From Thioalkalivibrio sp. (GTDB lineage: Bacteria > Pseudomonadota > Gammaproteobacteria > Ectothiorhodospirales > Ectothiorhodospiraceae): a stretch of 11,120 nt of DNA. The stretch's first letter is position 1. Each line of letters begins with the position of its first letter. The position numbers and the translations under genes were made by a program. Below, one piece after another: positions 5,145-11,120 of this stretch. The notes under the pieces are model-generated. The model was not told the origin of the DNA. It searched no databases and saw only the letters and a program-made list of their open reading frames with translations. The stretch covers positions 1 through 11,120 of the forward strand of contig JAGTVE010000001.1 in NCBI GenBank assembly GCA_018224485.1. The letters run 5' to 3'.

Positions 5145-7856
5145 ATGAGCGATGAAGCCCCACTGGTCCTGGTGGATGGTTCGTCCTACCTGTATCGCGC
5201 CTTTCATGCGCTGCCGCCGCTGACGGCGGCCGACGGTCAGCCCACCGGCGCCCTCTACGGGGTCGTGAACATGCTGCGCAAGCTGCGTGCGGACTACGCA
5301 CCGCGGCGCATGGCCGTGGTCTTCGACGCCCCCGGCAGGACCTTTCGCGACGACCTGTACGAGGCCTACAAGGCCAACCGCCCGGCGATGCCCGAGGAGC
5401 TGTCCGTGCAGGTCGAGCCGCTGCACGAGCTGATCCGGGCCATGGGGCTGCCGCTGCTGTGCATCGCCGGCGTGGAGGCCGACGACGTGATCGCGACACT
5501 GGCCGAGCAGGCGCGGGAGCGGGGGGAGCCAGTGGTGATCTCCACCGGCGACAAGGACCTCGCGCAACTGGTCGACACCGGTGTGACCCTGGTCAACACG
5601 ATGACCGGCACCGTGCTCGACCCGGAGGGTGTGCGCGCGAAGTTCGGTGTGGGCCCGGAGCAGATCGTCGACTACCTGAGCCTGGTCGGTGACAGCGTCG
5701 ACAACGTGCCCGGCGTGGACAAGGTGGGCCCGAAGACGGCCGCGAAGTGGATCGGCCAGTATGGCAGCCTGGACGCGGTGCTGGCGAATGCCGATGTCAT
5801 CGGCGGCAAGGTCGGGGAGAACCTGCGCGCGGCAAGCGGCCGGCTGCCGTTGTCGCGCGAGCTGGTCACGGTGCGTCGCGACGTGGACCTCGGGATCGAC
5901 GAGCACGAATTGACCCTCGCCGAGCCGGATATCGCGCGCCTGCGCGAACTCCTCACCCGCTTCGGATTCCGGCGCTGGCTCGACGAACTCGAGCCCGCCG
6001 GCGCCGAGACTCCGGGCGCCGACAGCGCGATCGGCGGCGTGCCCGGCGCCGAATACCGGGCCGTGCGCAGCCCGGAGGCCCTGGATGCGCTGCTGGAACG
6101 GCTGGAGGCGGCCGAACTGGTGGCCTTCGACACCGAGACCACCAGCCTCGAATACATGCAGGCCCGGCTGGTCGGCCTGTCGTTCAGCCTCGAGCCCGGG
6201 AGCGGCTGGTACCTGCCGCTGGCACACCGGGGCGAGGACGCCGAACCACAGCTGGACCTGGAGCGGACCCTCGAGCGCCTGCGTCCCTGGCTGGAGTCCG
6301 CGCGGCACGCGAAGCTCGGTCATCACCTGAAGTACGACCGCAACGTGCTCGCCAATCACGGCATCCGGCTGGACGGCATCCGGGAGGACACGATGCTCGA
6401 GTCCTACGTGCTGGACGCCGGCGCGAACCGCCACGACCTGGACAGCCTCGCCGAGCGGCACCTGGGCCACCGGACCATCACCTACGAGGACGTGGCCGGC
6501 AAGGGCGCAAAGCAGATCCCCTTCGCCGAGGTGCCGATCGAGCGCGCGACGGAATATGCCGCCGAAGACGCGGAGGTCTGCCTGCGGCTGCACGAAGCCC
6601 TGGCGCCTCGCCTGGCCGGCGCGGACGGGCCGCGCTCGATATACCGCGAGATCGAGATGCCGCTGGTGCCCGTACTCTCGGACATGGAACGCACCGGTGT
6701 CCGGGTTGACACCGAACTGTTGCGCGTACAGAGCGCGGAGCTGCTCGAGCGCATGCAGGAGGTCGCGGAGCTGGCCTTCGCGGAGGCCAGCGGCGCGTTC
6801 AACCTGGGATCGCCGAAACAGATACAGGAGATCCTCTACGACCGGCTCGGTCTTCCGGTGCTGCGGCGCACGCCCAAGGGCCAGCCCTCCACCGCGGAGG
6901 ACGTGCTCGAGCAGATGGCGGCCGAGTTTCCGCTGCCCCGGCTGATCCTCGAGCACCGCGGCCTGAGCAAGCTGCGCAGCACCTACACCGAGCGGCTGCC
7001 CGAACGGGTCGATCCCGCCACCGGGCGCGTGCACACCTCCTATCACCAGGCGGTCGCGGCCACCGGCCGCCTGTCCTCCTCCGACCCGAACCTGCAGAAC
7101 ATCCCGGTGCGCACCGCCGAGGGCCGCCGCATCCGCCAGGCCTTCATCCCGGAGGACGGGACGCTGCTGCTGGCCGCCGACTACTCCCAGATCGAGCTGC
7201 GCATCATGGCCCACCTGTCGGGAGACCATGGTCTGCGTGCGGCCTTCGAGGCCGGCGAGGACATCCATCGCGCGACCGCGGCCGAGGTCTTCGGCGCGGA
7301 GTCGCCGCAGGCGGTGACCGCGGAGCAGCGCCGTGCCGCCAAGGCGATCAACTTCGGGCTGATCTACGGGATGTCCGCGTTCGGCCTCGCGCGCAACCTG
7401 GGCATCGACCAGGGCCATGCCCGGGAGTACATCGAGCGCTATTTCACGCGCTACCCGGGCGTGCACGAGTACATGGAGACCGCCCGCCGGACCGCGCGCG
7501 AGCAGGGCTACGTGGAGACCCTGTTCGGGCGGCGGCTCTACCTTCCGGAGATCGGTAGCCGTAACGCGGCCCGCCGGGCCCAGGCCGAGCGTGTTGCGAT
7601 CAACGCGCCGATGCAGGGCACCGCGGCGGACATCATCAAGCGGGCGATGCTGAAGGTCTCGGCGGGTCTCGAGCGTGATCGCCTGCCGGCGCGCATGATC
7701 ATGCAGGTCCACGACGAACTGGTGCTCGAGGTGAGCAGGGATGCGGTCGCAGAGGTGCGCTCTGCGGTGATCGCGGACATGGCGGGCGCCGCGAACCTCT
7801 TGGTGGAGCTGGTGGTCGATGTCGGTGTCGGAGAGAACTGGGATGCGGCCCACTGA
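5145..7856 (+). CDS. polA: DNA polymerase I
   Basis: A 903-residue enzyme (E. coli 928) for Okazaki fragment processing and repair synthesis. The 5'-3' exonuclease (about 1-285) keeps its metal-binding acids in LVDGSSYLYRAF, GVEADD, STGDKD and VGDSVDN. The 3'-5' proofreading domain (about 305-490) looks active, with D329 and E331 in FDTET, D398 in LKYDRN and D475 in YAAED. The polymerase domain has motif A ADYSQIELR (D679), the O-helix RRAAKAINFGLIYG (K733, F737, Y741) and motif C MQVHDELVLEV (D857). Phe at the F762 position of the E. coli enzyme predicts strong discrimination against dideoxynucleotides. I chose ATG 5145 because it starts the N-terminal beta strand, but there is no obvious Shine-Dalgarno sequence. 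A small membrane-protein gene follows after 15 nt. Confidence 0.98.
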   Translation: MSDEAPLVLVDGSSYLYRAFHALPPLTAADGQPTGALYGVVNMLRKLRADYAPRRMAVVFDAPGRTFRDDLYEAYKANRPAMPEELSVQVEPLHELIRAMGLPLLCIAGVEADDVIATLAEQARERGEPVVISTGDKDLAQLVDTGVTLVNTMTGTVLDPEGVRAKFGVGPEQIVDYLSLVGDSVDNVPGVDKVGPKTAAKWIGQYGSLDAVLANADVIGGKVGENLRAASGRLPLSRELVTVRRDVDLGIDEHELTLAEPDIARLRELLTRFGFRRWLDELEPAGAETPGADSAIGGVPGAEYRAVRSPEALDALLERLEAAELVAFDTETTSLEYMQARLVGLSFSLEPGSGWYLPLAHRGEDAEPQLDLERTLERLRPWLESARHAKLGHHLKYDRNVLANHGIRLDGIREDTMLESYVLDAGANRHDLDSLAERHLGHRTITYEDVAGKGAKQIPFAEVPIERATEYAAEDAEVCLRLHEALAPRLAGADGPRSIYREIEMPLVPVLSDMERTGVRVDTELLRVQSAELLERMQEVAELAFAEASGAFNLGSPKQIQEILYDRLGLPVLRRTPKGQPSTAEDVLEQMAAEFPLPRLILEHRGLSKLRSTYTERLPERVDPATGRVHTSYHQAVAATGRLSSSDPNLQNIPVRTAEGRRIRQAFIPEDGTLLLAADYSQIELRIMAHLSGDHGLRAAFEAGEDIHRATAAEVFGAESPQAVTAEQRRAAKAINFGLIYGMSAFGLARNLGIDQGHAREYIERYFTRYPGVHEYMETARRTAREQGYVETLFGRRLYLPEIGSRNAARRAQAERVAINAPMQGTAADIIKRAMLKVSAGLERDRLPARMIMQVHDELVLEVSRDAVAEVRSAVIADMAGAANLLVELVVDVGVGENWDAAH

Positions 7857-7871
7857 GAGGACCCCTTTGGA

Positions 7872-8363
7872 ATGAGTACGCGGACGACGAACACTGGCAG
7901 GCGGCTCACCCGCCTGATGCCCTGGCTCGCGGGCCTGGCAGCCCTCGGCGCCTTGTGGGTCTGGGCCGACCGGCTCGTCCCCGGCGGGGATGCGGCAGGG
8001 CTTCTGGTGGTGTCGCCGGAGGACTGCGATCTGAACCGGCGGGCCTGCACGGCTGACCTGCCGTCGGGCGGGCAGGCGCTGCTCGATCTGGAACCCAGAC
8101 CGATGCCCACGCTGGAGCCGCTCGCGGTCACGCTGCAGCTGACGGGGCAGGATCCGGAGTGGGTGGAGCTGGATCTGACGGGTGTGGAGATGTACATGGG
8201 TTTCAATCGCGCACGCCTCGAACGCGTCGCGCCCGGAAGCTACCGCGGCGAAGCGATGCTGCCGGTCTGCGCGAGCGAATCGATGACCTGGGCCGCAACC
8301 CTGCTGCCCGAGGGTGCAGCGGAACAAGGCCAGGTGCAGTTCCGCTTCGTCACCCGGCGCTAA
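7872..8363 (+). CDS. Membrane-anchored periplasmic protein of unknown function
   Basis: This 163-residue protein is not one I can name. It has an Arg-rich N-terminus (RRLTRL), one hydrophobic segment (about 16-33, MPWLAGLAALGALWVWA) without an obvious cleavage site, and a soluble domain of about 130 residues that should be periplasmic by the positive-inside rule. The domain looks beta-rich and contains Cys52, Cys59 and Cys133 plus a MYMGFNRARL / YRGEAMLPVCASESMTW core. That pattern recalls small FixH/YtkA-like or copper-related periplasmic proteins, but this is only an impression. AGAGG sits about 11 nt before the ATG, and the gene begins 15 nt after polA, so it is probably translated from the polA transcript. 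The stop is TAA at 8361. No intrinsic terminator follows directly, only a hairpin repeat. Confidence 0.75.
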   Translation: MSTRTTNTGRRLTRLMPWLAGLAALGALWVWADRLVPGGDAAGLLVVSPEDCDLNRRACTADLPSGGQALLDLEPRPMPTLEPLAVTLQLTGQDPEWVELDLTGVEMYMGFNRARLERVAPGSYRGEAMLPVCASESMTWAATLLPEGAAEQGQVQFRFVTRR

Positions 8364-8403
8364 TGATCATCGTGCACGGGTGCGATCCCACACGACGAAA
8401 GCT

Positions 8404-8502
8404 CCTTCCCCTGCTTGCGGGGGAGGGGTGGGGGGCGGCGCTGGCCCCGGCCCTCACCCCGGGCCCCTCTCCCGCCAGCGGGAGAGTGCGCGATTTTCGC
8501 GC
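8404..8502. repeat. Dispersed GC-rich hairpin repeat, two stems plus conserved flank
   Basis: Two hairpins of one family lie in tandem. The first is CCTTCCCC / GGGGGAGG around TGCTTGC (8404-8426). The second is a perfect 9-bp stem, CTCTCCCGC / GCGGGAGAG (8467-8486), joined by CA. It is followed by TGCGCGATTTTCGCGC, whose GCGCGA / TCGCGC arms form a third small stem (8488-8502). The stem and flank also occur in opposite orientation at 404-450. Such CTCTCCCGC-type repeats are widespread in proteobacterial intergenic regions. There is no long T run, so it is not a clear terminator. Confidence 0.65.
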
Positions 8503-8593
8503 CAATGGGTCACGTACGCCGCTACCGCGGGCGGTCCGCGCAATCCATTGAATCCTTGAGGGATCTCGGGTCCCTCGGTTGACTGCCTCTGGC

Positions 8594-8621
8594 GGAACTT
8601 TCCGACTGGTGCCGCGTCACA
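8594..8621 (+). promoter_or_regulatory. Candidate sigma-E (RpoE/AlgU-type) promoter of the small RNA
   Basis: GGAACTT at 8594-8600, a 15-nt spacer, then GTCACA at 8616-8621. The ECF sigma-E consensus is GGAACTT-N15/16-GTCNNA, so the -35 element is perfect and the -10 keeps all its key bases. The predicted start is at about 8626-8628, exactly where the first perfect hairpin begins. A TTGACT at 8579 has no usable sigma-70 -10 partner. Confidence 0.6.
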
Positions 8622-8626
8622 GGTAC

Positions 8627-8737
8627 AGGCGCTACCCCTAGCGCCTCCCGCTTCCCTCCCTGAGCGGGACGGTTCCGGCCCCCCCTGCCGGAACCCCTCT
8701 TGCCCCGGCCATCCCCCTGTGGCCGGGGCATTTTTTT
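8627..8737 (+). ncRNA. Candidate sRNA with four C-loop hairpins in the polA-engB slot
   Basis: About 111 nt between a sigma-E-like promoter and an intrinsic terminator, with no open reading frame that looks coding. It consists of four consecutive perfect stems. H1 is 8627-8634 with 8639-8646, loop CCCC. H2 is 8647-8652 with 8663-8668, loop TCCCTCCCTG. H3 is 8671-8679 with 8687-8695, loop CCCCCCT. H4 is the terminator, 8701-8711 with 8720-8730, loop TCCCCCTG. The H3-H4 linker is CCTCT. Almost every unpaired base is C or U, so the loops could pair with Shine-Dalgarno sequences (GGAGG/GGGG). Spot 42 in enterics and the AlgU-dependent ErsA in Pseudomonas occupy the same slot between polA and engB. 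No sequence similarity to either is claimed. The nearest upstream + strand gene ends more than 260 nt earlier, so simple read-through termination explains it less well. Confidence 0.68.
8701..8737 (+). terminator. Intrinsic terminator of the candidate sRNA
   Basis: A perfect 11-bp stem, TGCCCCGGCCA / TGGCCGGGGCA, with an 8-nt loop, followed by seven T (8731-8737). A second run of seven T occurs at 8746-8752 without its own stem. On the minus strand the stem is not followed by T, so it does not serve engB. Confidence 0.9.
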
Positions 8738-8825
8738 GTGGACGGTTTTTTTGCAGGAGGAGAGCCCTCTCGGCCATTGGGCGCCGGGGGATGTCTGGCG
8801 GCCCAAGGTGCTCGACCGGGCTCCC

Positions 8826-8924
8826 TGTAGGAGCGAGCCTGCTCGCGAACGCGCTGCAGGCGCGCCAGAGGTCGGGGAGAATGGGCAACCCAACGCCGAT
8901 TCGCGTGCGAGGCACGCTCCCACA
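8826..8924. repeat. Inverted pair of REP elements
   Basis: Unit 1 (8826-8849, + strand) begins TGTAGGAGCGAGC, has a GAGC..GCTC hairpin and ends GCTCGCGAA. Unit 2 (8900-8924, minus strand) begins TGTGGGAGCGTGC and ends GCACGCGAA. Head and tail are conserved while the stem bases co-vary (GAGC/GCTC against GTGC/GCAC), as expected for REPs under hairpin selection. A CGCGC/GCGCG stem (8850-8864) follows unit 1. The rest of 8738-8966 holds no gene; a perfect palindrome GGGCGATCGCCC lies at 8935-8946. Confidence 0.8.
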
Positions 8925-8966
8925 CGGCCGCCGGGGGCGATCGCCCAGGGGGCTGGCCTGCTGCCA

Positions 8967-9584
8967 TTAATCCTGCCCAGGGGTGCTGTCCAGCCACTCC
9001 AGCAGCAGCCCCTGGAGGTCCTCCACGCCGTCGCGCTTCAGCGCGGAGAAGGTCTGCAGCGTTGCCTCCAGTCCCAGTGCCTCCAGCCCGCGGCGGGCCA
9101 GCAGCAGCTGTCGACCGGCCTCGTTCCGGGAGACCTTGTCCGCCTTGGTGAGGACCACGTGCAGCCGTCGCGGCCGCGCCGCGAGCCAGTCCAGCAGGGC
9201 CCGGTCGAGGTCGGTCATCGGCCGGCGGATGTCCATGATCAGCACCAGGCCGACCAGACTTCGACGCTCGCGGAGATACTCACCAATCAGGCGGTCCCAG
9301 TGGGCGCGCTGGGCGGGCGGGACCCGGGCATAGCCGTATCCGGGCAGATCGATCAGGCGCTGCCTGCCGTCTGGCTGCAGCCGGAAGACGTTGATTTCCT
9401 GGGTGCGGCCCGGCGTCCGGCTGACACGCGCCAGCGCTCGGCGCCCGCACAGCGCGTTCAGTGCGCTCGACTTGCCTGCGTTGGAGCGCCCGGCGAAGGC
9501 GATCTCGGTGCCGGCATCGGGCGGCAGCTGGCCGACCCGGGCGGCGCCGAGCACGAATTCTGCCTCGCGAAAAGGATTGTGCAT
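8967..9584 (-). CDS. engB: Ribosome biogenesis GTPase EngB (YihA/YsxC)
   Basis: A 205-residue GTPase (E. coli YihA 210) needed for assembly of the large ribosomal subunit and hence for normal cell division. The G motifs are complete: G1 GRSNAGKS (32-39), G2 around TPGRTQ (57-62), G3 DLPGYG (79-84), G4 TKAD (146-149) and G5 near FSALK (179-183). I chose ATG 9584 because GAGGAG lies 3 nt upstream and MHNPFREAEFV matches the family N-terminus; the frame stays open to 9638 but lacks such support. The gene faces the polA side and diverges from the cytochrome c4 gene, an order also seen in Pseudomonas. No terminator with a T run follows; the REP pair is the nearest hairpin structure. Confidence 0.96.
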   Translation of the reverse strand: MHNPFREAEFVLGAARVGQLPPDAGTEIAFAGRSNAGKSSALNALCGRRALARVSRTPGRTQEINVFRLQPDGRQRLIDLPGYGYARVPPAQRAHWDRLIGEYLRERRSLVGLVLIMDIRRPMTDLDRALLDWLAARPRRLHVVLTKADKVSRNEAGRQLLLARRGLEALGLEATLQTFSALKRDGVEDLQGLLLEWLDSTPGQD

Positions 9585-9619
9585 GTGCTCCTCGGCCGGC
9601 GACCGCCGGCATGGTTTCT

Positions 9620-9648
9620 TTGCTGCCAAAACCTGCATGTGCTATACA
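9620..9648 (+). promoter_or_regulatory. Candidate sigma-70 promoter of the cytochrome c4 gene
   Basis: TTGCTG (9620-9625), a 17-nt spacer, and TATACA (9643-9648) preceded by TG at 9640-9641 (extended -10). The expected start is near 9655, giving a leader of about 85 nt before the ATG at 9740. The element overlaps the region upstream of engB, so the two divergent genes share this interval. Confidence 0.55.
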
Positions 9649-9739
9649 ACGCGCCTCTTATTTTGATTCCCCGCGGCCAGGGGGCACAAGCTCGCGCCCC
9701 GCGCCGGCTCGCACAATAGAAGCAGGAGTGTCTCCCATC

Positions 9740-10357
9740 ATGAATTACGTGCGCTCGAGCCTTTTCGCTGTCCTTTTCCTTGCGCTGGCATTACCGCTCG
9801 GGGTGCAGGCGGGCGATCCGGTCCGTGGCCAGGAACTGTCCGAGGCATGCACGGCGTGTCATGGCAGCGACGGTAACAGCGCGAACCCGGAATGGCCGAA
9901 GCTGGCCGGGCAGCATCCCAGCTACCTCTATAAACAGCTGATGAATTACAAGAGCGAACGGCGCGTGAATGCCCTGATGGCGGGTCAGGTCGCCAACCTG
10001 GACGAGCAGGATATGCGCGACCTTGCCGCTTACTACGCCCAGCAGGAGATCAGCCCCGGTACCGCCGACGAAACGGTTGCGGAGCGCGGCGAGCGTATCT
10101 ATCGCGGGGGCATCCCGGCGGCCGGCGTCGCTGCCTGCATGGCCTGTCACGGCGCGAACGGCAACGGTAATCCCGCGGCCATGTTTCCGGCCATGGGGGG
10201 GCAGCATGCCCAGTACAATTCCGACCAGCTGCGGTATTTCCGCAACGGTCAGCGGGCGAATGACAACGGGCGGATGATGCGCAACATCGCTGCGCGCCTG
10301 TCCGATGACGACATCGAGGCAGTGACTCAGTACATGCAGGGGCTGCGCGCGGAATAG
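9740..10357 (+). CDS. cc4: Di-haem cytochrome c4
   Basis: A 205-residue periplasmic electron carrier, usually membrane-associated, that in relatives donates electrons to terminal oxidases such as cbb3. The signal peptide spans about 1-24 (MNYVRSSLFAVLFLALALPL then GVQA, cleaved before GDP). Two homologous class I cytochrome domains follow. The first has haem-binding CTACH (37-41) and the likely axial Met80 in NALMAGQV. The second has CMACH (133-137) and the likely axial Met180 in RMMRNIAARL. GSDGNSANPEWPKLAGQHPS and the matching GANGNGNPAAMFPAMGGQHA are the typical cytochrome c4 repeats. AGGAG at 9724-9728 lies about 11 nt before ATG 9740. The gene is followed by its own terminator and by dsbA; c-type cytochromes are themselves substrates of periplasmic thiol enzymes. 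Confidence 0.95.
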   Translation: MNYVRSSLFAVLFLALALPLGVQAGDPVRGQELSEACTACHGSDGNSANPEWPKLAGQHPSYLYKQLMNYKSERRVNALMAGQVANLDEQDMRDLAAYYAQQEISPGTADETVAERGERIYRGGIPAAGVAACMACHGANGNGNPAAMFPAMGGQHAQYNSDQLRYFRNGQRANDNGRMMRNIAARLSDDDIEAVTQYMQGLRAE

Positions 10358-10382
10358 TCCGCACGCACTGGCCCTGCCGATC

Positions 10383-10408
10383 GGGTGGCCTGGGGCCACC
10401 CTTTTTTT
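10383..10408 (+). terminator. Intrinsic terminator after cytochrome c4
   Basis: A perfect 8-bp stem, GGGTGGCC / GGCCACCC, with a TGG loop, followed by seven T at 10402-10408. It lies 25 nt after the cytochrome c4 stop and separates that gene from dsbA. Confidence 0.9.
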
Positions 10409-10566
10409 GGTCCCGGGCCGGGGGGTATGGAGGCCGCTGTTGTTGAGAGAGGACGGGTTTGACGCAGGGGCGCGAGCGAACCAAAGTGATCCGCGAGCAT
10501 CAAAAATCGCGTGCACGGCATCACGGTGCCGAGTACTTGCGATCGCGACCACACGAGGAGAGATGG

Positions 10567-11120
10567 ATGATGAATCGACGTCGTTTCATGGGTGCCCTGG
10601 TCGGCGGCAGCGCACTGCTAGCCTCGGGCGTGACGCTGGGCCGGGAGTTCACCCCGGGGCAGGACTATCGGCAGCTGATTCCCCGGGTGGATACCGGACT
10701 GCCGGAGGGCCGCGTGCAGGTCGTCGAGGTCTTCTGGTACGGCTGCCCGCACTGCTACAGCTTCGAGCCGCTCGTGGACGAGTGGAGCAGGAACCTCCCC
10801 GAGCACGTCGATTTCACCCATCTGCCTGCGCCGTTCAATGATCTCTGGGCACTGCACGCCCGAGTCTATTTCGCCGCCGACCAACTCGGCGTGCTCGGCG
10901 AGATCCATCAGCCCTTCTTCGACGCGATCCATGCCCAGGGACGCCACATGCGCTCGGAGAGCGCGGTCCTGCGCTTCGTGGACCAGCGCGGCGTGGATGC
11001 CGACGCCTTTCGGGAGGCCATGCGCTCTCCCGAGGTCGGTGCTGCGATCGGCGACGCGGGCCTGCTGGTGCAGGCCTTCCAGGTCGAGGGTGTGCCGTCG
11101 ATGGTCGTCGACGGGCGGGC
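10567..11120 (+). CDS. dsbA: Thiol:disulfide interchange protein DsbA (3' end outside window)
   Basis: 184 residues are visible and the frame is still open at the window edge; family members have about 200-215. DsbA introduces disulfides into exported proteins. The thioredoxin-fold signature is VEVFWYGCPHCYSFEPLV with active-site CPHC at 60-63, as in E. coli DsbA, and the cis-Pro loop is GVPS (P177). The N-terminus MMNRRRFMGALVGGSALLAS is unusual: an RRRFM motif before a weakly hydrophobic, Gly-rich stretch resembles a Tat signal rather than a Sec/SRP one. AGGAG at 10556-10560 lies 6 nt before ATG 10567; ATG 10570 is equally possible. The 158 nt upstream contain no gene; TTGACG at 10460 has only a weak -10 partner. 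The ATG at 10563 is in a different frame and gives no DsbA sequence. Confidence 0.93.
   Translation, partial: MMNRRRFMGALVGGSALLASGVTLGREFTPGQDYRQLIPRVDTGLPEGRVQVVEVFWYGCPHCYSFEPLVDEWSRNLPEHVDFTHLPAPFNDLWALHARVYFAADQLGVLGEIHQPFFDAIHAQGRHMRSESAVLRFVDQRGVDADAFREAMRSPEVGAAIGDAGLLVQAFQVEGVPSMVVDGR

Noticed and set aside
5034..8327. Very long open frame (1097 codons) antisense to polA
   Set aside because: It mirrors the polA codon pattern in high-GC DNA, is rich in Arg, Gln, His and Gly without any recognisable domain, and the sense strand encodes a complete polymerase I.
8403..8502. CRISPR-like or phage-like repeat array
   Set aside because: Only two or three related hairpins with no regular spacer length; it is a dispersed intergenic repeat.
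8579..8607. TTGACT as a sigma-70 -35 box for the sRNA
   Set aside because: No -10-like hexamer occurs 16-18 nt downstream; the sigma-E motif just after it fits far better.
8700..9719. 339-codon + strand frame across the sRNA terminator, REP pair and engB
   Set aside because: It runs antisense through engB and through structured RNA sequence and shows no domain.
9791..10552. 253-codon frame opposite cytochrome c4
   Set aside because: Antisense to an intact di-haem cytochrome with signal peptide; no protein family features.

Overview
The window is a high-GC stretch of chromosome, most likely from a gammaproteobacterium. The gene content points there: ntrB-ntrC, a polA / engB / cytochrome c4 / dsbA neighbourhood like that of Pseudomonas, and REP-type repeats starting GTAGGAGCG. 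My guess, from gene order and style only, is a relative of the Chromatiales/Ectothiorhodospiraceae. No phage, plasmid, IS, CRISPR, rRNA or tRNA genes were seen. This is core chromosome with several short regulatory and repeat elements between the genes.

Left part (1-3366): the 3' end of a class 1B dihydroorotate dehydrogenase gene reads rightward into a hairpin-plus-T terminator. It converges on the leftward ntrB-ntrC pair, which encodes the nitrogen sensor kinase and its sigma-54 activator, joined by an ATGA overlap. The 367-nt region upstream of ntrB holds a sigma-54-like -24/-12 element almost touching the ntrB start, an inverted pair of REP units, and two perfect NtrC boxes 30 bp apart. 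Together these suggest an autoregulated, nitrogen-controlled ntrBC operon.

Middle (3367-5144): three leftward genes encode a LOG-family Rossmann-fold protein, a DUF2782 exported protein and a DUF4124 exported protein. A divergent intergenic region of 249 nt then leads to polA.

Right part (5145-11120): polA encodes a full DNA polymerase I with all three catalytic domains and is followed 15 nt later by a small membrane-anchored protein of unknown function. The 603-nt gap before the convergent engB gene is the most interesting place. It contains a dispersed hairpin repeat, a good sigma-E-type promoter, and about 111 nt of sequence that folds into four consecutive perfect hairpins with C/T-rich loops, ending in a textbook intrinsic terminator. 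That is a candidate small RNA in the polA-engB slot, where Spot 42 (enterics) and ErsA (Pseudomonas) are found. A REP pair follows. engB (leftward) and the di-haem cytochrome c4 gene (rightward) diverge from a shared region. The window ends inside a dsbA gene whose N-terminus looks like a Tat signal.
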